Source: CAIVPM01 sp964615145 | Lineage (GTDB): Bacteria > Bacteroidota > Bacteroidia > Chitinophagales > Chitinophagaceae | Direction: 5' to 3' | Length of the DNA stretch: 64,000 bases | NCBI GenBank assembly: GCA_964615145.1 | Contig: CAZTOP010000009.1 | Coordinates: 1 to 64,000 of the forward strand | The notes under the pieces: generated by a model | The model's input: only the letters and a program-made list of their open reading frames with translations | What the model was told of the DNA's origin: nothing | Database searches by the model: none | In this document: positions 18,114-26,848 of the stretch, one piece after another | Numbering within the stretch: the stretch's first letter is position 1 | Layout of the letters: each line of letters begins with the position of its first letter | Translations under genes and position numbers: made by a program

Positions 18114-19373
18114 ATGGCAAAACTTAGCACTCTTGCAGAAAATTTAATTGGTAGCGAAATTGTAAAACTAGGTAATGCAATTAGCGAAAGAGTTAGAAAT
18201 GGGGAACATATTTACAATTATACTATTGGTGATTTCAACCCAAAAATTTTCCCCATTCCAAGCGAATTAGAAAATTTAATTATTCAAGCTTATAAAGAGC
18301 ATCAAACCAACTACCCTCCAGGTGATGGTGTATTTGAATTAAGAGAAGCAGTAAGTAGCTTTGTTAAAGATTGGGAGCATTTAGATTATAGTGTTAGTGA
18401 AATTTTAATTGCTGCTGGTGGAAGACCACTAATTTACACAGTATTTAAAACCATTGTTGATGCACAGGACAAAGTAATTTATGCATCCCCAAGCTGGAAT
18501 AATAATCACTACACTAATTTAACAAATGGTGAACATTGTATAATTGATTGTTTGGCAGAAAATAATTTTATGCCTACTGCTAATGATATAAAACCACATT
18601 TGAAAGGTGCTTCACTTTTATGTCTATGTTCTCCACAAAACCCAACAGGAACAACATTAAGTAAATCTGCATTAGAAGAAATTTGCGATTTAGTACTTCA
18701 AGAAAATGCAAGCAGAAGTTCTGAAGAAAAAAAATTATATATCATGTTCGATCAAATGTACGGCACTTTAACATTTGGTAATACTAAGCATTATAACCCT
18801 GTTAGCTTAAGACCCGAAATGAAAAACTATACCATTTTTATAGATGGTATCTCTAAAGCTTTTTCGGCAACTGGTGTAAGAGTTGGATGGGCTTTAGGTC
18901 CTGCAGAAATTATTAATAAAATGAAAGCCTTATTAAGTCATATTGGCGCCTGGGCTCCAATGGCTGAACAAAAAGCATTGGCAAAATTTTTAATAAAGAA
19001 AGATGTTATTGAAAATTATTTTATTGGTTTTAAAGCTGAGCTAGAGTTACGACTCAACAAAATTTACAATGGTATTATTACATTAAAACAAAAAGGTTTT
19101 AATGTTGATGCAATTGCACCACAAGCAGCTATTTACCTAACTATAAAAATGGATTTTGTAGGTAAAAAAACAATGGATGGCAATACACTAGAAAAACAAT
19201 CTGATGTAACTACATACATACTAAACGAGGCTAAACTAGCAATTGTACCATTCTCGGCGTTTGGAGCACAAGCCAATAGTTGCTGGTACAGATTAAGTGT
19301 GGGTGTGGTAAAAGTTGAAGATATTGATATTGTTATGCAACTATTAGAAAAAGCATTAGCAAAACTTTCTTAA
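18114..19373 (+). CDS. PLP-dependent aminotransferase, class I/II
   Basis: A 419-residue fold-type I aminotransferase. Visible motifs are NYPPGDGVFELREAV, CSPQNPTGTTLS (Asn-Pro-x-Gly), FDQMYGTL (Asp that binds the pyridine nitrogen), DGISKAFSATGVRVGWALGP with the PLP lysine, and a C-terminal arginine region (WYRLSVG) that binds the substrate carboxylate. The nearest described activity is aspartate-type aminotransferase, but the amino donor cannot be fixed. Its stop overlaps the convergent small gene by four bases (TTAA). Confidence 0.87.
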   Translation: MAKLSTLAENLIGSEIVKLGNAISERVRNGEHIYNYTIGDFNPKIFPIPSELENLIIQAYKEHQTNYPPGDGVFELREAVSSFVKDWEHLDYSVSEILIAAGGRPLIYTVFKTIVDAQDKVIYASPSWNNNHYTNLTNGEHCIIDCLAENNFMPTANDIKPHLKGASLLCLCSPQNPTGTTLSKSALEEICDLVLQENASRSSEEKKLYIMFDQMYGTLTFGNTKHYNPVSLRPEMKNYTIFIDGISKAFSATGVRVGWALGPAEIINKMKALLSHIGAWAPMAEQKALAKFLIKKDVIENYFIGFKAELELRLNKIYNGIITLKQKGFNVDAIAPQAAIYLTIKMDFVGKKTMDGNTLEKQSDVTTYILNEAKLAIVPFSAFGAQANSCWYRLSVGVVKVEDIDIVMQLLEKALAKLS

Positions 19374-19618
19374 TTAAGTATGTTAATAAAAACAAATGGT
19401 TTTTTGCTTTTGTTTCTTATGTAAAAAGCAACATCATTTATTGATTTGTATATTTTGTATTTATTCAAATCAATAACTTCACTTGCCATACAAACACTAG
19501 TAAAGTTTTCAACTTGATATAATACAGAATCTAGTTCAATAATTGTTTGCTCTAACTCAGCACTACCTAGTCCTACTTTTTTTGTAACTACTAGTAAGTC
19601 TCTACTCCCATTTTTCAT
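19370..19618 (-). CDS. Hypothetical protein, 82 residues
   Basis: A small open frame of 82 residues that I do not recognise. It starts MKNGSRDLLVVTKK and has predicted alpha/beta character and no signal peptide. In favour of a real gene: an AATATTTG element ends about 7 bases before the ATG, its stop overlaps the aminotransferase stop by exactly four bases as in two other convergent pairs of this window, and it follows the small lipoprotein gene by 22 bases. Against: no family assignment, and the small size. Confidence 0.5.
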   Translation of the reverse strand: MKNGSRDLLVVTKKVGLGSAELEQTIIELDSVLYQVENFTSVCMASEVIDLNKYKIYKSINDVAFYIRNKSKKPFVFINILN

Positions 19619-19640
19619 AACTTACAAATATTAATTGTTA

Positions 19641-19754
19641 TTAAGTTGCTTTTCTTACTGGGCACATACAATGCTTACTATAACTGTTTTTTCCGCATGA
19701 TACAGTAAAAAAAGAAACAGATAAAAGCAAAATTATGACCTTAAAAAATTTCAT
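19641..19754 (-). CDS. Small lipoprotein, 37 residues
   Basis: The minus strand between the hypothetical gene and the glycosyltransferase encodes MKFFKVIILLLSVSFFTVSC, then 17 residues (GKNSYSKHCMCPVRKAT). This is a perfect bacterial lipoprotein signal: two lysines, a hydrophobic core, and lipobox V-S-C20. The mature peptide would be 18 residues including C20, basic, with two more cysteines (HCMC). Start at ATG 19754 is preferred; ATGs at 19757 and 19763 are also in frame. Stop TAA is at 19641-19643. Very short Cys-containing lipoproteins are common and poorly annotated in Bacteroidota; the function is unknown. Confidence 0.6.
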   Translation of the reverse strand: MKFFKVIILLLSVSFFTVSCGKNSYSKHCMCPVRKAT

Positions 19755-19794
19755 CATTCTCATTATGGCACTAAACTATATATTTTTTACATTA

Positions 19795-19802
19795 TAAATT
19801 TG
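19795..19802 (+). promoter_or_regulatory. -7 promoter element of the GT28-like gene
   Basis: TAAATTTG, a perfect TAnnTTTG. The TTG at its end is in frame with the gene but is part of the promoter, so the start must lie downstream (TTG 19818). Confidence 0.5.
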
Positions 19803-19817
19803 TTAAATATTACTATT

Positions 19818-20927
19818 TTGAAAAAATTTAACAAACCCACTGTTTTAATTGCACCATTAGATTGGGGTTTAGGACACGTTACCAGATGCATTCCAATTAT
19901 AAAAATTTTAATAAATAATAATTTTAAAATAATTGTAGCTTGCAATGAAAGGCAACAGAATGTTTTAAAAACAGAGTTTGATGATATATCATTTGTTTTT
20001 TTGAAAGGCTATAATATTCAATATTCTCAAAAGGCATACTTCTTTTCTTTAAAAATAGTTTTACAAATTCCTAAAATAATTGCTGCAATACAAAATGAAA
20101 AAAAGTGGCTTGAAAATTTTATCAATAAAGAAAAAATTGACTTAGTCATTAGCGATAATAGGTTTGGATTTTATAATAAAAATGTTCCTGGTATTTTTAT
20201 CACACATCAATTAACTATAAAAGCACCATTTAGATGGTTAGAAAATTGTATTCAAAAATTGAATTATCGGTTCATAAATAAGTTTACAGCTTGTTGGGTA
20301 CCCGATAATAAATTAGAAGATAGTATTGCAGGATTACTATCTCATCCCAAAAAGATGCCTAAAATTCCTGTGAACTATATTGGTATTTTAAGTAGGTTCA
20401 ATAACAATAATAATATATCTATAAATAAATATGATATATGTATTCTTTTATCTGGTCCCGAACCACAAAGAACAGTTTTTGAAAATACTCTTTTATCGCA
20501 ACTTGAAAATTCCCAGTTAAAGGTTTTGTTTTTAAGAGGACTTCCAAATAGTTCTGAAAATATAGAAAATTCATCAATAGAAATATTGAATCATTTACCA
20601 CAACAAGCATTGCAAAATGCTATTTGCAACAGCAATATTATTGTTGCAAGAAGTGGTTATACAACAGTAATGGAATTGTTATCGCTGCAAAAAAAGTCAA
20701 TATTAGTAGCAACCCCTGGGCAAACAGAGCAAGAATATTTAGCAAACTACTTGAGCAAGCAAAACAGATGCCTAGCTTACAATCAGAAAGATTTTAATCT
20801 GAAAACAGCTTTAAATGAGGCTCGTTTTTTTAAATTCAAATTTTCAAAACAATCTACTTTACAGGAAAGTATAATATTAGATTTAGTCAATAGTTTATTT
20901 CAAAATAATGGTTCAACTATAAACTAA
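19818..20927 (+). CDS. MurG-like glycosyltransferase (GT28 C-terminal type)
   Basis: A GT-B protein of 369 residues if started at TTG 19818 (KKFNKPTVLIAPLDWG). The upstream TTG 19800 lies in the -7 element and no ATG is available. The N-terminal motif DWGLGHVTRC is the MurG-like acceptor-side loop. In the C-terminal half, ICILLSGPEPQR starts the donor domain, and SNIIVARSGYTTVMELL followed by ATPGQTEQEYLA matches the UDP-sugar binding end of GT28 proteins. It is not MurG itself: several MurG motifs are missing and no cell-division genes are near. It probably acts on a surface glycan or glycolipid. Confidence 0.75.
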   Translation: MKKFNKPTVLIAPLDWGLGHVTRCIPIIKILINNNFKIIVACNERQQNVLKTEFDDISFVFLKGYNIQYSQKAYFFSLKIVLQIPKIIAAIQNEKKWLENFINKEKIDLVISDNRFGFYNKNVPGIFITHQLTIKAPFRWLENCIQKLNYRFINKFTACWVPDNKLEDSIAGLLSHPKKMPKIPVNYIGILSRFNNNNNISINKYDICILLSGPEPQRTVFENTLLSQLENSQLKVLFLRGLPNSSENIENSSIEILNHLPQQALQNAICNSNIIVARSGYTTVMELLSLQKKSILVATPGQTEQEYLANYLSKQNRCLAYNQKDFNLKTALNEARFFKFKFSKQSTLQESIILDLVNSLFQNNGSTIN

Positions 20928-20955
20928 ATTCACATTTTATTAAATTTTTCAATCT

Positions 20956-20963
20956 CATATTTG
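20956..20963 (+). promoter_or_regulatory. -7 promoter element of the lptC-like gene
   Basis: CATATTTG followed by C, one mismatch from TAnnTTTG, six bases before the ATG at 20970. It overlaps an in-frame TTG at 20961, ruling that out as start. Confidence 0.45.
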
Positions 20964-20969
20964 CAAATA

Positions 20970-21548
20970 ATGAAATATGTTCTATTGTCTTTTGTTGTCT
21001 CTTTTGCTATCATTTCTTGTGAAAATGATATGAAAGTAGTTAATGAATTAAGCATTAAGAAAATTGGTGTTGAAGAGGGAAAATATATTGAAAGCTATAT
21101 GAGCACTGCTGGAAAAGTAAAGGCTAAACTTACAGCACCTTTTATGATACGAAATCAATATGATAGTGCTAAAGTTGAATTTCCTAAAACTTTATTTGTA
21201 CAGTTTTATGACAGTTTATTAAGCCCCGAAAGTTTTTTATTTGCTAAGTACGGTAAATATTTAGAATTCGATAATACAGTTTTATTAAAAGATAGTATTG
21301 TATGCTATAACATAAAAAACGATACTATTTGGTGTAATGAATTAACTTGGGATCAAAATAAAGGCACTTTTTTTACAAATAAACCAGTCGTGGTTAGTCA
21401 AGATAACGGAAGTATTAGGCAAAAATTTTATGCAAAAGGTGGTATGCAAAGCGACCAAAGTTTTCAAAATGTAAGTTTTTTTAAAGTGGGTAAAATTTAC
21501 AATAACAATACCAATAGCTTTATTATTTTGAAAGATAGTACTCAATAA
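20970..21548 (+). CDS. lptC: LptC-like LPS export lipoprotein
   Basis: A 192-residue lipoprotein starting MKYVLLSFVV at ATG 20970, with lipobox cysteine C17 (AIISC-END). The mature part is predicted to be almost all beta strand. The DTIWCNELTWDQNKGTFFTNKPV motif is characteristic of the Bacteroidota LptC/YrbK family, which forms the periplasmic jelly-roll bridge carrying lipopolysaccharide from the LptBFG transporter to LptA. Unlike E. coli LptC, it is lipid-anchored and not held by a membrane helix, as is usual in this phylum. It ends 4 bp from the convergent anmK gene. No other lpt gene is next to it. Confidence 0.8.
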   Translation: MKYVLLSFVVSFAIISCENDMKVVNELSIKKIGVEEGKYIESYMSTAGKVKAKLTAPFMIRNQYDSAKVEFPKTLFVQFYDSLLSPESFLFAKYGKYLEFDNTVLLKDSIVCYNIKNDTIWCNELTWDQNKGTFFTNKPVVVSQDNGSIRQKFYAKGGMQSDQSFQNVSFFKVGKIYNNNTNSFIILKDSTQ

Positions 21549-21552
21549 TAAA

Positions 21553-22752
21553 TTAGTTAGGAAAACTAATTTTACCCATTGTTATAGGCAATATTTTTTT
21601 AGTATTCGTTGTATAAAAATCAGAATTACCACACACACACTCATTCGCTAGTAATGCAAATAAAATAGCCTCTTTAGCATCAGCATCCACCCCTAAACTG
21701 GATGTTTTTTTTATATCAATATTGGGCAATAGTGTTTTAATATGTTCTAATAGTATTGGATTATAACAACCACCACCACTTATATAAACTGTGTAAATTT
21801 TATTACCAACAGTTTTGTTAATGGCATCGATTATAGTAAAAGCAGTAAAATAATTTAGCGTAGCCAATACATCATAAATACTCAATTTTTCTGTATTAGA
21901 GGCTACTAAAGCATTCTTAATAAAAGCTAGATTAAAAACTTCTTGACCTGTGGTTTTTGGAAAATCTGTTTTAAAAAAATTGTGTTGTATTAATGCATTA
22001 AAAAGTTCATTACAAATTTTTCCTTGCTTTGCTATGTCTGCATTTTCATCATACTGTAAATTACTATGATGGTGTTGCAAATAAGCATCCATTAAAGTAT
22101 TTCCTGGTCCGGTATCAGTACAAATAATTTCATTCATGTTCATGCTGCTAGGCAAAAAAGTAAAGTTTGCAATACCACCAATGTTTAATAATACTCTATT
22201 CTCTTCATTTGAACTTAACAAAAAGTAATCACCATAAATGGCAAGTGGTGCACCTTGTCCTCCTGCTGCAATATGCTTTTGTCTAAAATCGCTAATAGTA
22301 ATAATATTTGTATTTACTGCAATATGATCTGCATCCCCAATTTGCAAGGTTGCATTATCAAATTTAGCCTGCTGATGTTTATTTTTGGGGGAGTGATAAA
22401 CTGTTTGTCCGTGACTAGCAATTAAATCAATAATATCATTTTTCACGCTCCAAAATTTCAATGTTTCATTAATAATTTTGGAATAATAATTTCCAATATA
22501 TGCATTCAATAAGCAAAGTTTTTCAAGGTTAATTTTCGTTTTTCCAAAAACTTCCCGCAACTCAGTTTTAAATTCTATTGAATATTCTTTTGTGGCAAAA
22601 TGTAATAGTTCAACTTTTGTATTTATTCCATTACCAGTAAACTTACACAAAGCTAAATCAAGACCATCTAAAGATGTACCACTCATTAAACCAAGAATAA
22701 TTTTTTCAGGTTTATTCGCTATTTTATATAATTTTTGAATATTATGATTCAT
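21553..22752 (-). CDS. anmK: Anhydro-N-acetylmuramic acid kinase
   Basis: A 399-residue ASKHA-fold kinase. LGLMSGTSLDGLDLAL is the diagnostic N-terminal ATP-binding loop, SHGQTVYHSP and DFRQKHIAAGGQGAPLA contain the substrate-binding residues, and LNIGGIANFTFL and CTDTGPGNTLMDAYL (catalytic Asp) are conserved. YISGGGCYNPIL closes the ATP site. The enzyme converts 1,6-anhydro-MurNAc from cell-wall turnover to MurNAc-6-phosphate for recycling. It is transcribed with birA, 5 bp apart. Confidence 0.96.
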   Translation of the reverse strand: MNHNIQKLYKIANKPEKIILGLMSGTSLDGLDLALCKFTGNGINTKVELLHFATKEYSIEFKTELREVFGKTKINLEKLCLLNAYIGNYYSKIINETLKFWSVKNDIIDLIASHGQTVYHSPKNKHQQAKFDNATLQIGDADHIAVNTNIITISDFRQKHIAAGGQGAPLAIYGDYFLLSSNEENRVLLNIGGIANFTFLPSSMNMNEIICTDTGPGNTLMDAYLQHHHSNLQYDENADIAKQGKICNELFNALIQHNFFKTDFPKTTGQEVFNLAFIKNALVASNTEKLSIYDVLATLNYFTAFTIIDAINKTVGNKIYTVYISGGGCYNPILLEHIKTLLPNIDIKKTSSLGVDADAKEAILFALLANECVCGNSDFYTTNTKKILPITMGKISFPN

Positions 22753-22757
22753 CTTGT

Positions 22758-23522
22758 CTATTTACTTTCAAGCACCAGTTCTACTTCTCCAAAATTAAAA
22801 TTTTGTTCAAAGCCATTATTTATCATTAATTCACCATATTCATTTACACCCTTAATAACTGCATTAAACTTTACATTTTCTTTTTTTAAAGTTACGGTTT
22901 GATTTAGTTTAAATAAATGCTCATTGTAACTTTTTAATAGTAATTCTTTATCTCCATTTTCCAACACTTGGTACCAATTGTTAATGCAGTTACATAGTTC
23001 TAAAGCTAAATCAATAACATTATAAGTTTTGCTAGTAATTTGCTTCAATGAAACAGGGTTTTTTAAAGATGCATCAAAAACCGTTTGATTAATATTGAGT
23101 CCAATACCAACTATCGCAAACCTTTCTTTATTACAATAAGCTGTCTCAATAAGTATTCCTCCTGCCTTCTTGTCTTTCCAATATATATCATTACTCCACT
23201 TTATGGCAGTTTCGCTAACGGCATATTTGTTAAAAAAATCATAACATCCTAATGCAGCCATAGCAAGTAAATCAAACTGTTTTTGAAGCGGAATCGTTGA
23301 AATATTAATAATAATAGACATTAAAATATTATCTCCTTTGGTAGTAATCCATTTTTTTCCAATTTGACCCTTGCCTTTTGTTTGCTCCTCAGTAAAAATA
23401 GCGGTTCCATGATACGCTAAATTGTTCTTAAGCATACTAAGGGCATAATTGTTGGTACTAGCCACTCGCAAAAGTTTTATGAATGGTTCACCTAATTTGA
23501 CAGAAGGTTGATGCGTTGACAA
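22758..23522 (-). CDS. birA: Biotin-[acetyl-CoA-carboxylase] ligase, short form
   Basis: A 254-residue biotin protein ligase without the N-terminal helix-turn-helix, so it acts only as an enzyme and not as a repressor. STNNYALSML, KGKGQIGKKWITTKGDNILMSII (biotinyl-AMP loop), KWSNDIYWKDKKAGGILIE and VGIGLNIN are the family motifs. The reading starts at TTG 23522 (STHQPSVKLGEPF); no ATG is found near, and a TTTTG promoter-like stretch ends just upstream. It attaches biotin to acyl-CoA carboxylase subunits. It precedes anmK with a 5-bp gap and is divergent from rsfS. Confidence 0.92.
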   Translation of the reverse strand: MSTHQPSVKLGEPFIKLLRVASTNNYALSMLKNNLAYHGTAIFTEEQTKGKGQIGKKWITTKGDNILMSIIINISTIPLQKQFDLLAMAALGCYDFFNKYAVSETAIKWSNDIYWKDKKAGGILIETAYCNKERFAIVGIGLNINQTVFDASLKNPVSLKQITSKTYNVIDLALELCNCINNWYQVLENGDKELLLKSYNEHLFKLNQTVTLKKENVKFNAVIKGVNEYGELMINNGFEQNFNFGEVELVLESK

Positions 23523-23576
23523 AAGAGTATTACTTTTGGCGAAAATATATTATTAAGGTTTACACTTCTTAATAAG

Positions 23577-24014
23577 ATGAAGTTTAGACTCTTTAACGAA
23601 AAATTATTATTATTGACACCGTTAACAGCATTAGAAACTAGAAAAAAATCTCCAACTAAATTATCAAAAAATTCTAGACTATTCAAAGCTATAATAAAAG
23701 CGATTGAAGATAAAAAAGGAGAAGACATTGTAAGCTTGGATTTGAGAAAAATACCTGAATCTGTTGCTGATTTTTTTATTGTTTGTACTGCAAACAGTGC
23801 CCCTCAGGTAAAAGCAATTAGCGATAATATAGAACACGTGGTTTTTGAAATTTGTGCCGAACATCCCTACAAGCAAGAAGGTCGTCAAGCATTACAATGG
23901 GTTTTGATAGATTATGTAAACATAGTAGTACACGTGATGCAACCATCTACCAGAACTTTTTATAAGATTGAGGATATGTGGAGCGATGCTGATGCCTCAA
24001 TACAACAAGACTAA
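23577..24014 (+). CDS. rsfS: Ribosomal silencing factor RsfS
   Basis: A 145-residue protein whose core (from about residue 36: LFKAIIKAIEDKKGEDIVSLDLRKI) is the RsfS/Iojap/DUF143 domain. ADFFIVCTANSAPQVKAI and WVLIDYVNIVVHVM are conserved. RsfS binds ribosomal protein uL14 and prevents subunit joining when nutrients are scarce. The N-terminal start is uncertain: ATG 23577 gives 13 extra residues before the TPLTALETRKKSP segment, and a TTG at 23613 is an alternative. It lies 37 bp upstream of ftsH, which has its own -7 element. Confidence 0.9.
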   Translation: MKFRLFNEKLLLLTPLTALETRKKSPTKLSKNSRLFKAIIKAIEDKKGEDIVSLDLRKIPESVADFFIVCTANSAPQVKAISDNIEHVVFEICAEHPYKQEGRQALQWVLIDYVNIVVHVMQPSTRTFYKIEDMWSDADASIQQD

Positions 24015-24033
24015 AAATTAAGCAACCGAATTA

Positions 24034-24041
24034 TACATTTG
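24034..24041 (+). promoter_or_regulatory. -7 promoter element of ftsH
   Basis: TACATTTG, a full match to TAnnTTTG, ten bases before the ATG at 24052, in the gap after rsfS. Confidence 0.5.
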
Positions 24042-24051
24042 AAATAATACA

Positions 24052-26151
24052 ATGGAAGACAATCAATCTACACAAAATAAATCTGCTGAACAAACCAAAG
24101 AAGAACAAAATCAGCAAAATAAACCACTAAAGGATAGACTTTTTGAAGAAAAATCACCACGTGGAAAAGGTCCAAAATTCAATATTTACTGGATTTATGC
24201 TATAATACTTGCTGTTTTAGTTGGTTCTACTTTATTTGGCGGTGGTTTAAAACCAGAAGCATCAAAACTATCGGAGCAGGAGTTTAGACAAAATATGCTA
24301 TTAACGGGTGACGTTGAAAAACTTGACCTTGTTAAAAATAAAGATCTTATTAGAATTTATATTAAACCCGATAGTATAAAAAAATCATTTTACGCTACTA
24401 AATTTCCAAACGTAAAATACACACCCGAAAAAGTAAAAGGAGTTCCAATTTTTCAATACGAAATTTCCGATTCAAAAACCTATCCTGAAACTATCAGAAC
24501 TTTTTGTAAAGACAACCATATACCAGAAGTAAGTGTAAATGTTACCACTGATCCTGACTTTTTTGGACCATTTAGTACATCGCTAATATCTATTTTAATT
24601 ATGGTTGGAGCAATGGTGTTGCTGATGAGAAAAATGGGAGGAGGAGGAGCAAGTGGTGGTCCAGGGGGTATATTTAATATAGGAAAATCAAAAGCCACTT
24701 TATTCGACAAAGGCACTAAAGTAAATATAAATTTTGGTGATGTTGCGGGTTTAGATGAAGCAAAAGTAGAAGTAATGGAAATTGTAGATTTTTTAAAAAC
24801 TCCAAAAAAATATACAGCACTTGGTGGAAAAATCCCAAAAGGTGCATTACTTATTGGTCCTCCAGGAACTGGAAAAACTTTGTTAGCAAAAGCAATGGCT
24901 GGCGAAGCACAAGTTCCATTTTTTAGTTTAAGTGGTAGTGATTTTGTTGAAATGTTTGTGGGGGTTGGTGCTAGTAGAGTAAGAGATTTGTTTAAGCAAG
25001 CACGTGAAAAAGCTCCATGCATTATTTTTATAGATGAAATTGATGCAATAGGCAGAGCTAGAGGTAAAAATGCTGTAATGAGTAACGATGAAAGAGAAAA
25101 TACCCTAAATCAACTATTGGTTGAAATGGATGGTTTTGGTGGAGATAGTGGCATAATTATTCTTGCAGCCACAAATAGACCAGATGTATTGGACTCAGCA
25201 CTTTTAAGACCGGGTAGATTTGACCGACAAATCACCATTGACAAGCCTGATGTAAAGGGCAGAGAAGCTATTTTTAAGGTACATCTTGGTCCCATTAAAG
25301 TTTCTGAAACTTTAGATATACAAAAATTAGCAGAACAAACACCTGGTTTTGCTGGTGCAGACATAGCAAATGTTTGTAACGAAGCTGCCTTAATTGCTGC
25401 AAGAGGTAATAAGGAAGGTGTTGACATGAAAGATTTTCAAGATGCAATTGATAGAGTTATTGGTGGTCTGGAAAAGAAAAATAAAATTATCGCTCCTCAC
25501 GAAAAATCCATTATTGCTTATCACGAGGCAGGACATGCTGTTTGTGGATGGTTTTTGGAACATGCTTATCCATTGCTAAAAGTTACTATTGTTCCAAGAG
25601 GAACAGCTGCTTTAGGTTATGCACAATACACCCCTAAAGAACAATATTTATACGATATTGAGCAACTTACAGATCAAATTTGTATGACACTTGGCGGCAG
25701 GGCTGCTGAACAAATTTTCTTTGGAAAAATATCAACAGGAGCTAGTAACGACTTGCAACAAATTACAAGAATTGCTTATAGTATGGTTACAGCTTATGGT
25801 ATGTGCGAAAGAATTGGTAATGTTAGTTTTTATGATCCTAGTCAAGAAAATACCTTTACAAAGCCTTACAGTGAAGAAACAGGTAAAATTATTGATGAAG
25901 AAGTAAGAAAAATTATTGATAATGCATATATTGCTACATTAAAATTATTAACTGAAAAAAAGGAACAAGTTGAAATTTTAGCTACAGCACTACTAGATAA
26001 AGAAGTTTTACATAAAAGCGATGTTGAAGAATTAATTGGCAAAAGACCTTTCGAAGAAAAAAAGATCATAGAAGTTGAGTCCACAACAATTGCTCCGCCA
26101 GAAACAACTATAGTAGAAAATACGAGTACTGAAACTAAAGATTCTAATTAA
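24052..26151 (+). CDS. ftsH: ATP-dependent zinc metalloprotease FtsH
   Basis: A 699-residue membrane AAA+ protease. There are two membrane helices (about 45-65 and 175-195) with a periplasmic domain between, then a glycine-rich linker. The AAA domain has Walker A GPPGTGKT (269-276), Walker B IIFIDEIDAIG and the SRH with RPGRFDR. The peptidase domain has the zinc motif H491-E-A-G-H495 and a third ligand in the ASNDL region. A Glu/Thr-rich tail ends the protein. It degrades misfolded and regulatory membrane proteins. Order rsfS-ftsH-LUD gene; the LUD gene starts 2 bases after the ftsH stop. Confidence 0.97.
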   Translation: MEDNQSTQNKSAEQTKEEQNQQNKPLKDRLFEEKSPRGKGPKFNIYWIYAIILAVLVGSTLFGGGLKPEASKLSEQEFRQNMLLTGDVEKLDLVKNKDLIRIYIKPDSIKKSFYATKFPNVKYTPEKVKGVPIFQYEISDSKTYPETIRTFCKDNHIPEVSVNVTTDPDFFGPFSTSLISILIMVGAMVLLMRKMGGGGASGGPGGIFNIGKSKATLFDKGTKVNINFGDVAGLDEAKVEVMEIVDFLKTPKKYTALGGKIPKGALLIGPPGTGKTLLAKAMAGEAQVPFFSLSGSDFVEMFVGVGASRVRDLFKQAREKAPCIIFIDEIDAIGRARGKNAVMSNDERENTLNQLLVEMDGFGGDSGIIILAATNRPDVLDSALLRPGRFDRQITIDKPDVKGREAIFKVHLGPIKVSETLDIQKLAEQTPGFAGADIANVCNEAALIAARGNKEGVDMKDFQDAIDRVIGGLEKKNKIIAPHEKSIIAYHEAGHAVCGWFLEHAYPLLKVTIVPRGTAALGYAQYTPKEQYLYDIEQLTDQICMTLGGRAAEQIFFGKISTGASNDLQQITRIAYSMVTAYGMCERIGNVSFYDPSQENTFTKPYSEETGKIIDEEVRKIIDNAYIATLKLLTEKKEQVEILATALLDKEVLHKSDVEELIGKRPFEEKKIIEVESTTIAPPETTIVENTSTETKDSN

Positions 26152-26153
26152 TA

Positions 26154-26789
26154 ATGTCGCTTACCACCAGAGAAAATATCTTAAATAAAATAAGGCTAGC
26201 ACTTACCAAACCTGTGCCAGTGCCTTTTATTGAAACAAACAACTCTGATTTTGTTTATCAAAAATCGACACAGGATTTAGAATTAGAGTTTGCAGAAAAT
26301 TTTACCAAACTTCAAGGTAGATTTTCTTTTTGTTCTAATATGAATGAATTAACAGAACAATTAAACATTCTTATAACCACAAGAAAATGGGATAAAGTTA
26401 TTTGTAAAGAAGAGCTCCTTAGGCAACAGTTAATTGCTAATCATTTCTCTTACATCAACTCAAATACTAACTTACACGATTGTGATGCAACTATTACAAC
26501 TTGTGAGTTTTTAGTAGCAAGAACTGGAAGTTTGTTATTGTCAAGTTCAACAGAAAGTGGCAGATCTCATAGCGTATATGCACCTATACATATTTGTGTG
26601 GCATTTACTAGCCAACTAGTGTATGATATTTCTGATGCCTTTTTACATTTAAAAGAAAAATATGGCAATTATCCTCCTTCATTAATTTCATTGGCTACTG
26701 GTCCTAGCCGTACAGCAGATATTGAAAAAACACTTGTCGTTGGTGTTCACGGACCCAAAGAGGTTTTTTGTTTTTTAGTAGATGGATAA
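26154..26789 (+). CDS. LUD-domain protein (LutC/YkgG family)
   Basis: A 211-residue single-domain LUD protein. CEFLVARTGSLLLSS and SLATGPSRTADIEKTLVVGVHGPKE are the two most conserved blocks of the LutC family. LutC takes part in lactate oxidation with LutA and LutB, but neither is near, and the gene follows ftsH by only 2 bases. It may therefore be a stand-alone LUD protein of unknown role translated with FtsH. A strong terminator follows. Confidence 0.85.
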   Translation: MSLTTRENILNKIRLALTKPVPVPFIETNNSDFVYQKSTQDLELEFAENFTKLQGRFSFCSNMNELTEQLNILITTRKWDKVICKEELLRQQLIANHFSYINSNTNLHDCDATITTCEFLVARTGSLLLSSSTESGRSHSVYAPIHICVAFTSQLVYDISDAFLHLKEKYGNYPPSLISLATGPSRTADIEKTLVVGVHGPKEVFCFLVDG

Positions 26790-26790
26790 T

Positions 26791-26836
26791 AAAAAAAGGG
26801 GGATGAATCGAATTCTTGATTCATCCCCCTTTTTTA
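26791..26836. terminator. Bidirectional terminator between the LUD gene and nfu
   Basis: A long near-perfect hairpin: GGGGGATGAATC and its complement around an 8-nt loop, flanked by A on one side and T on the other. It gives an A/T-flanked stem with a T run in both directions and serves both convergent genes. Confidence 0.92.
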
Positions 26837-26848
26837 TTAAAAAAATTA

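Noticed and set aside
19735..19797. Plus-strand 20-residue hydrophobic peptide
   Set aside because: It is the reverse complement of the signal-peptide coding part of the small lipoprotein, and its end overlaps the next gene's -7 element. The minus-strand reading is much better supported.
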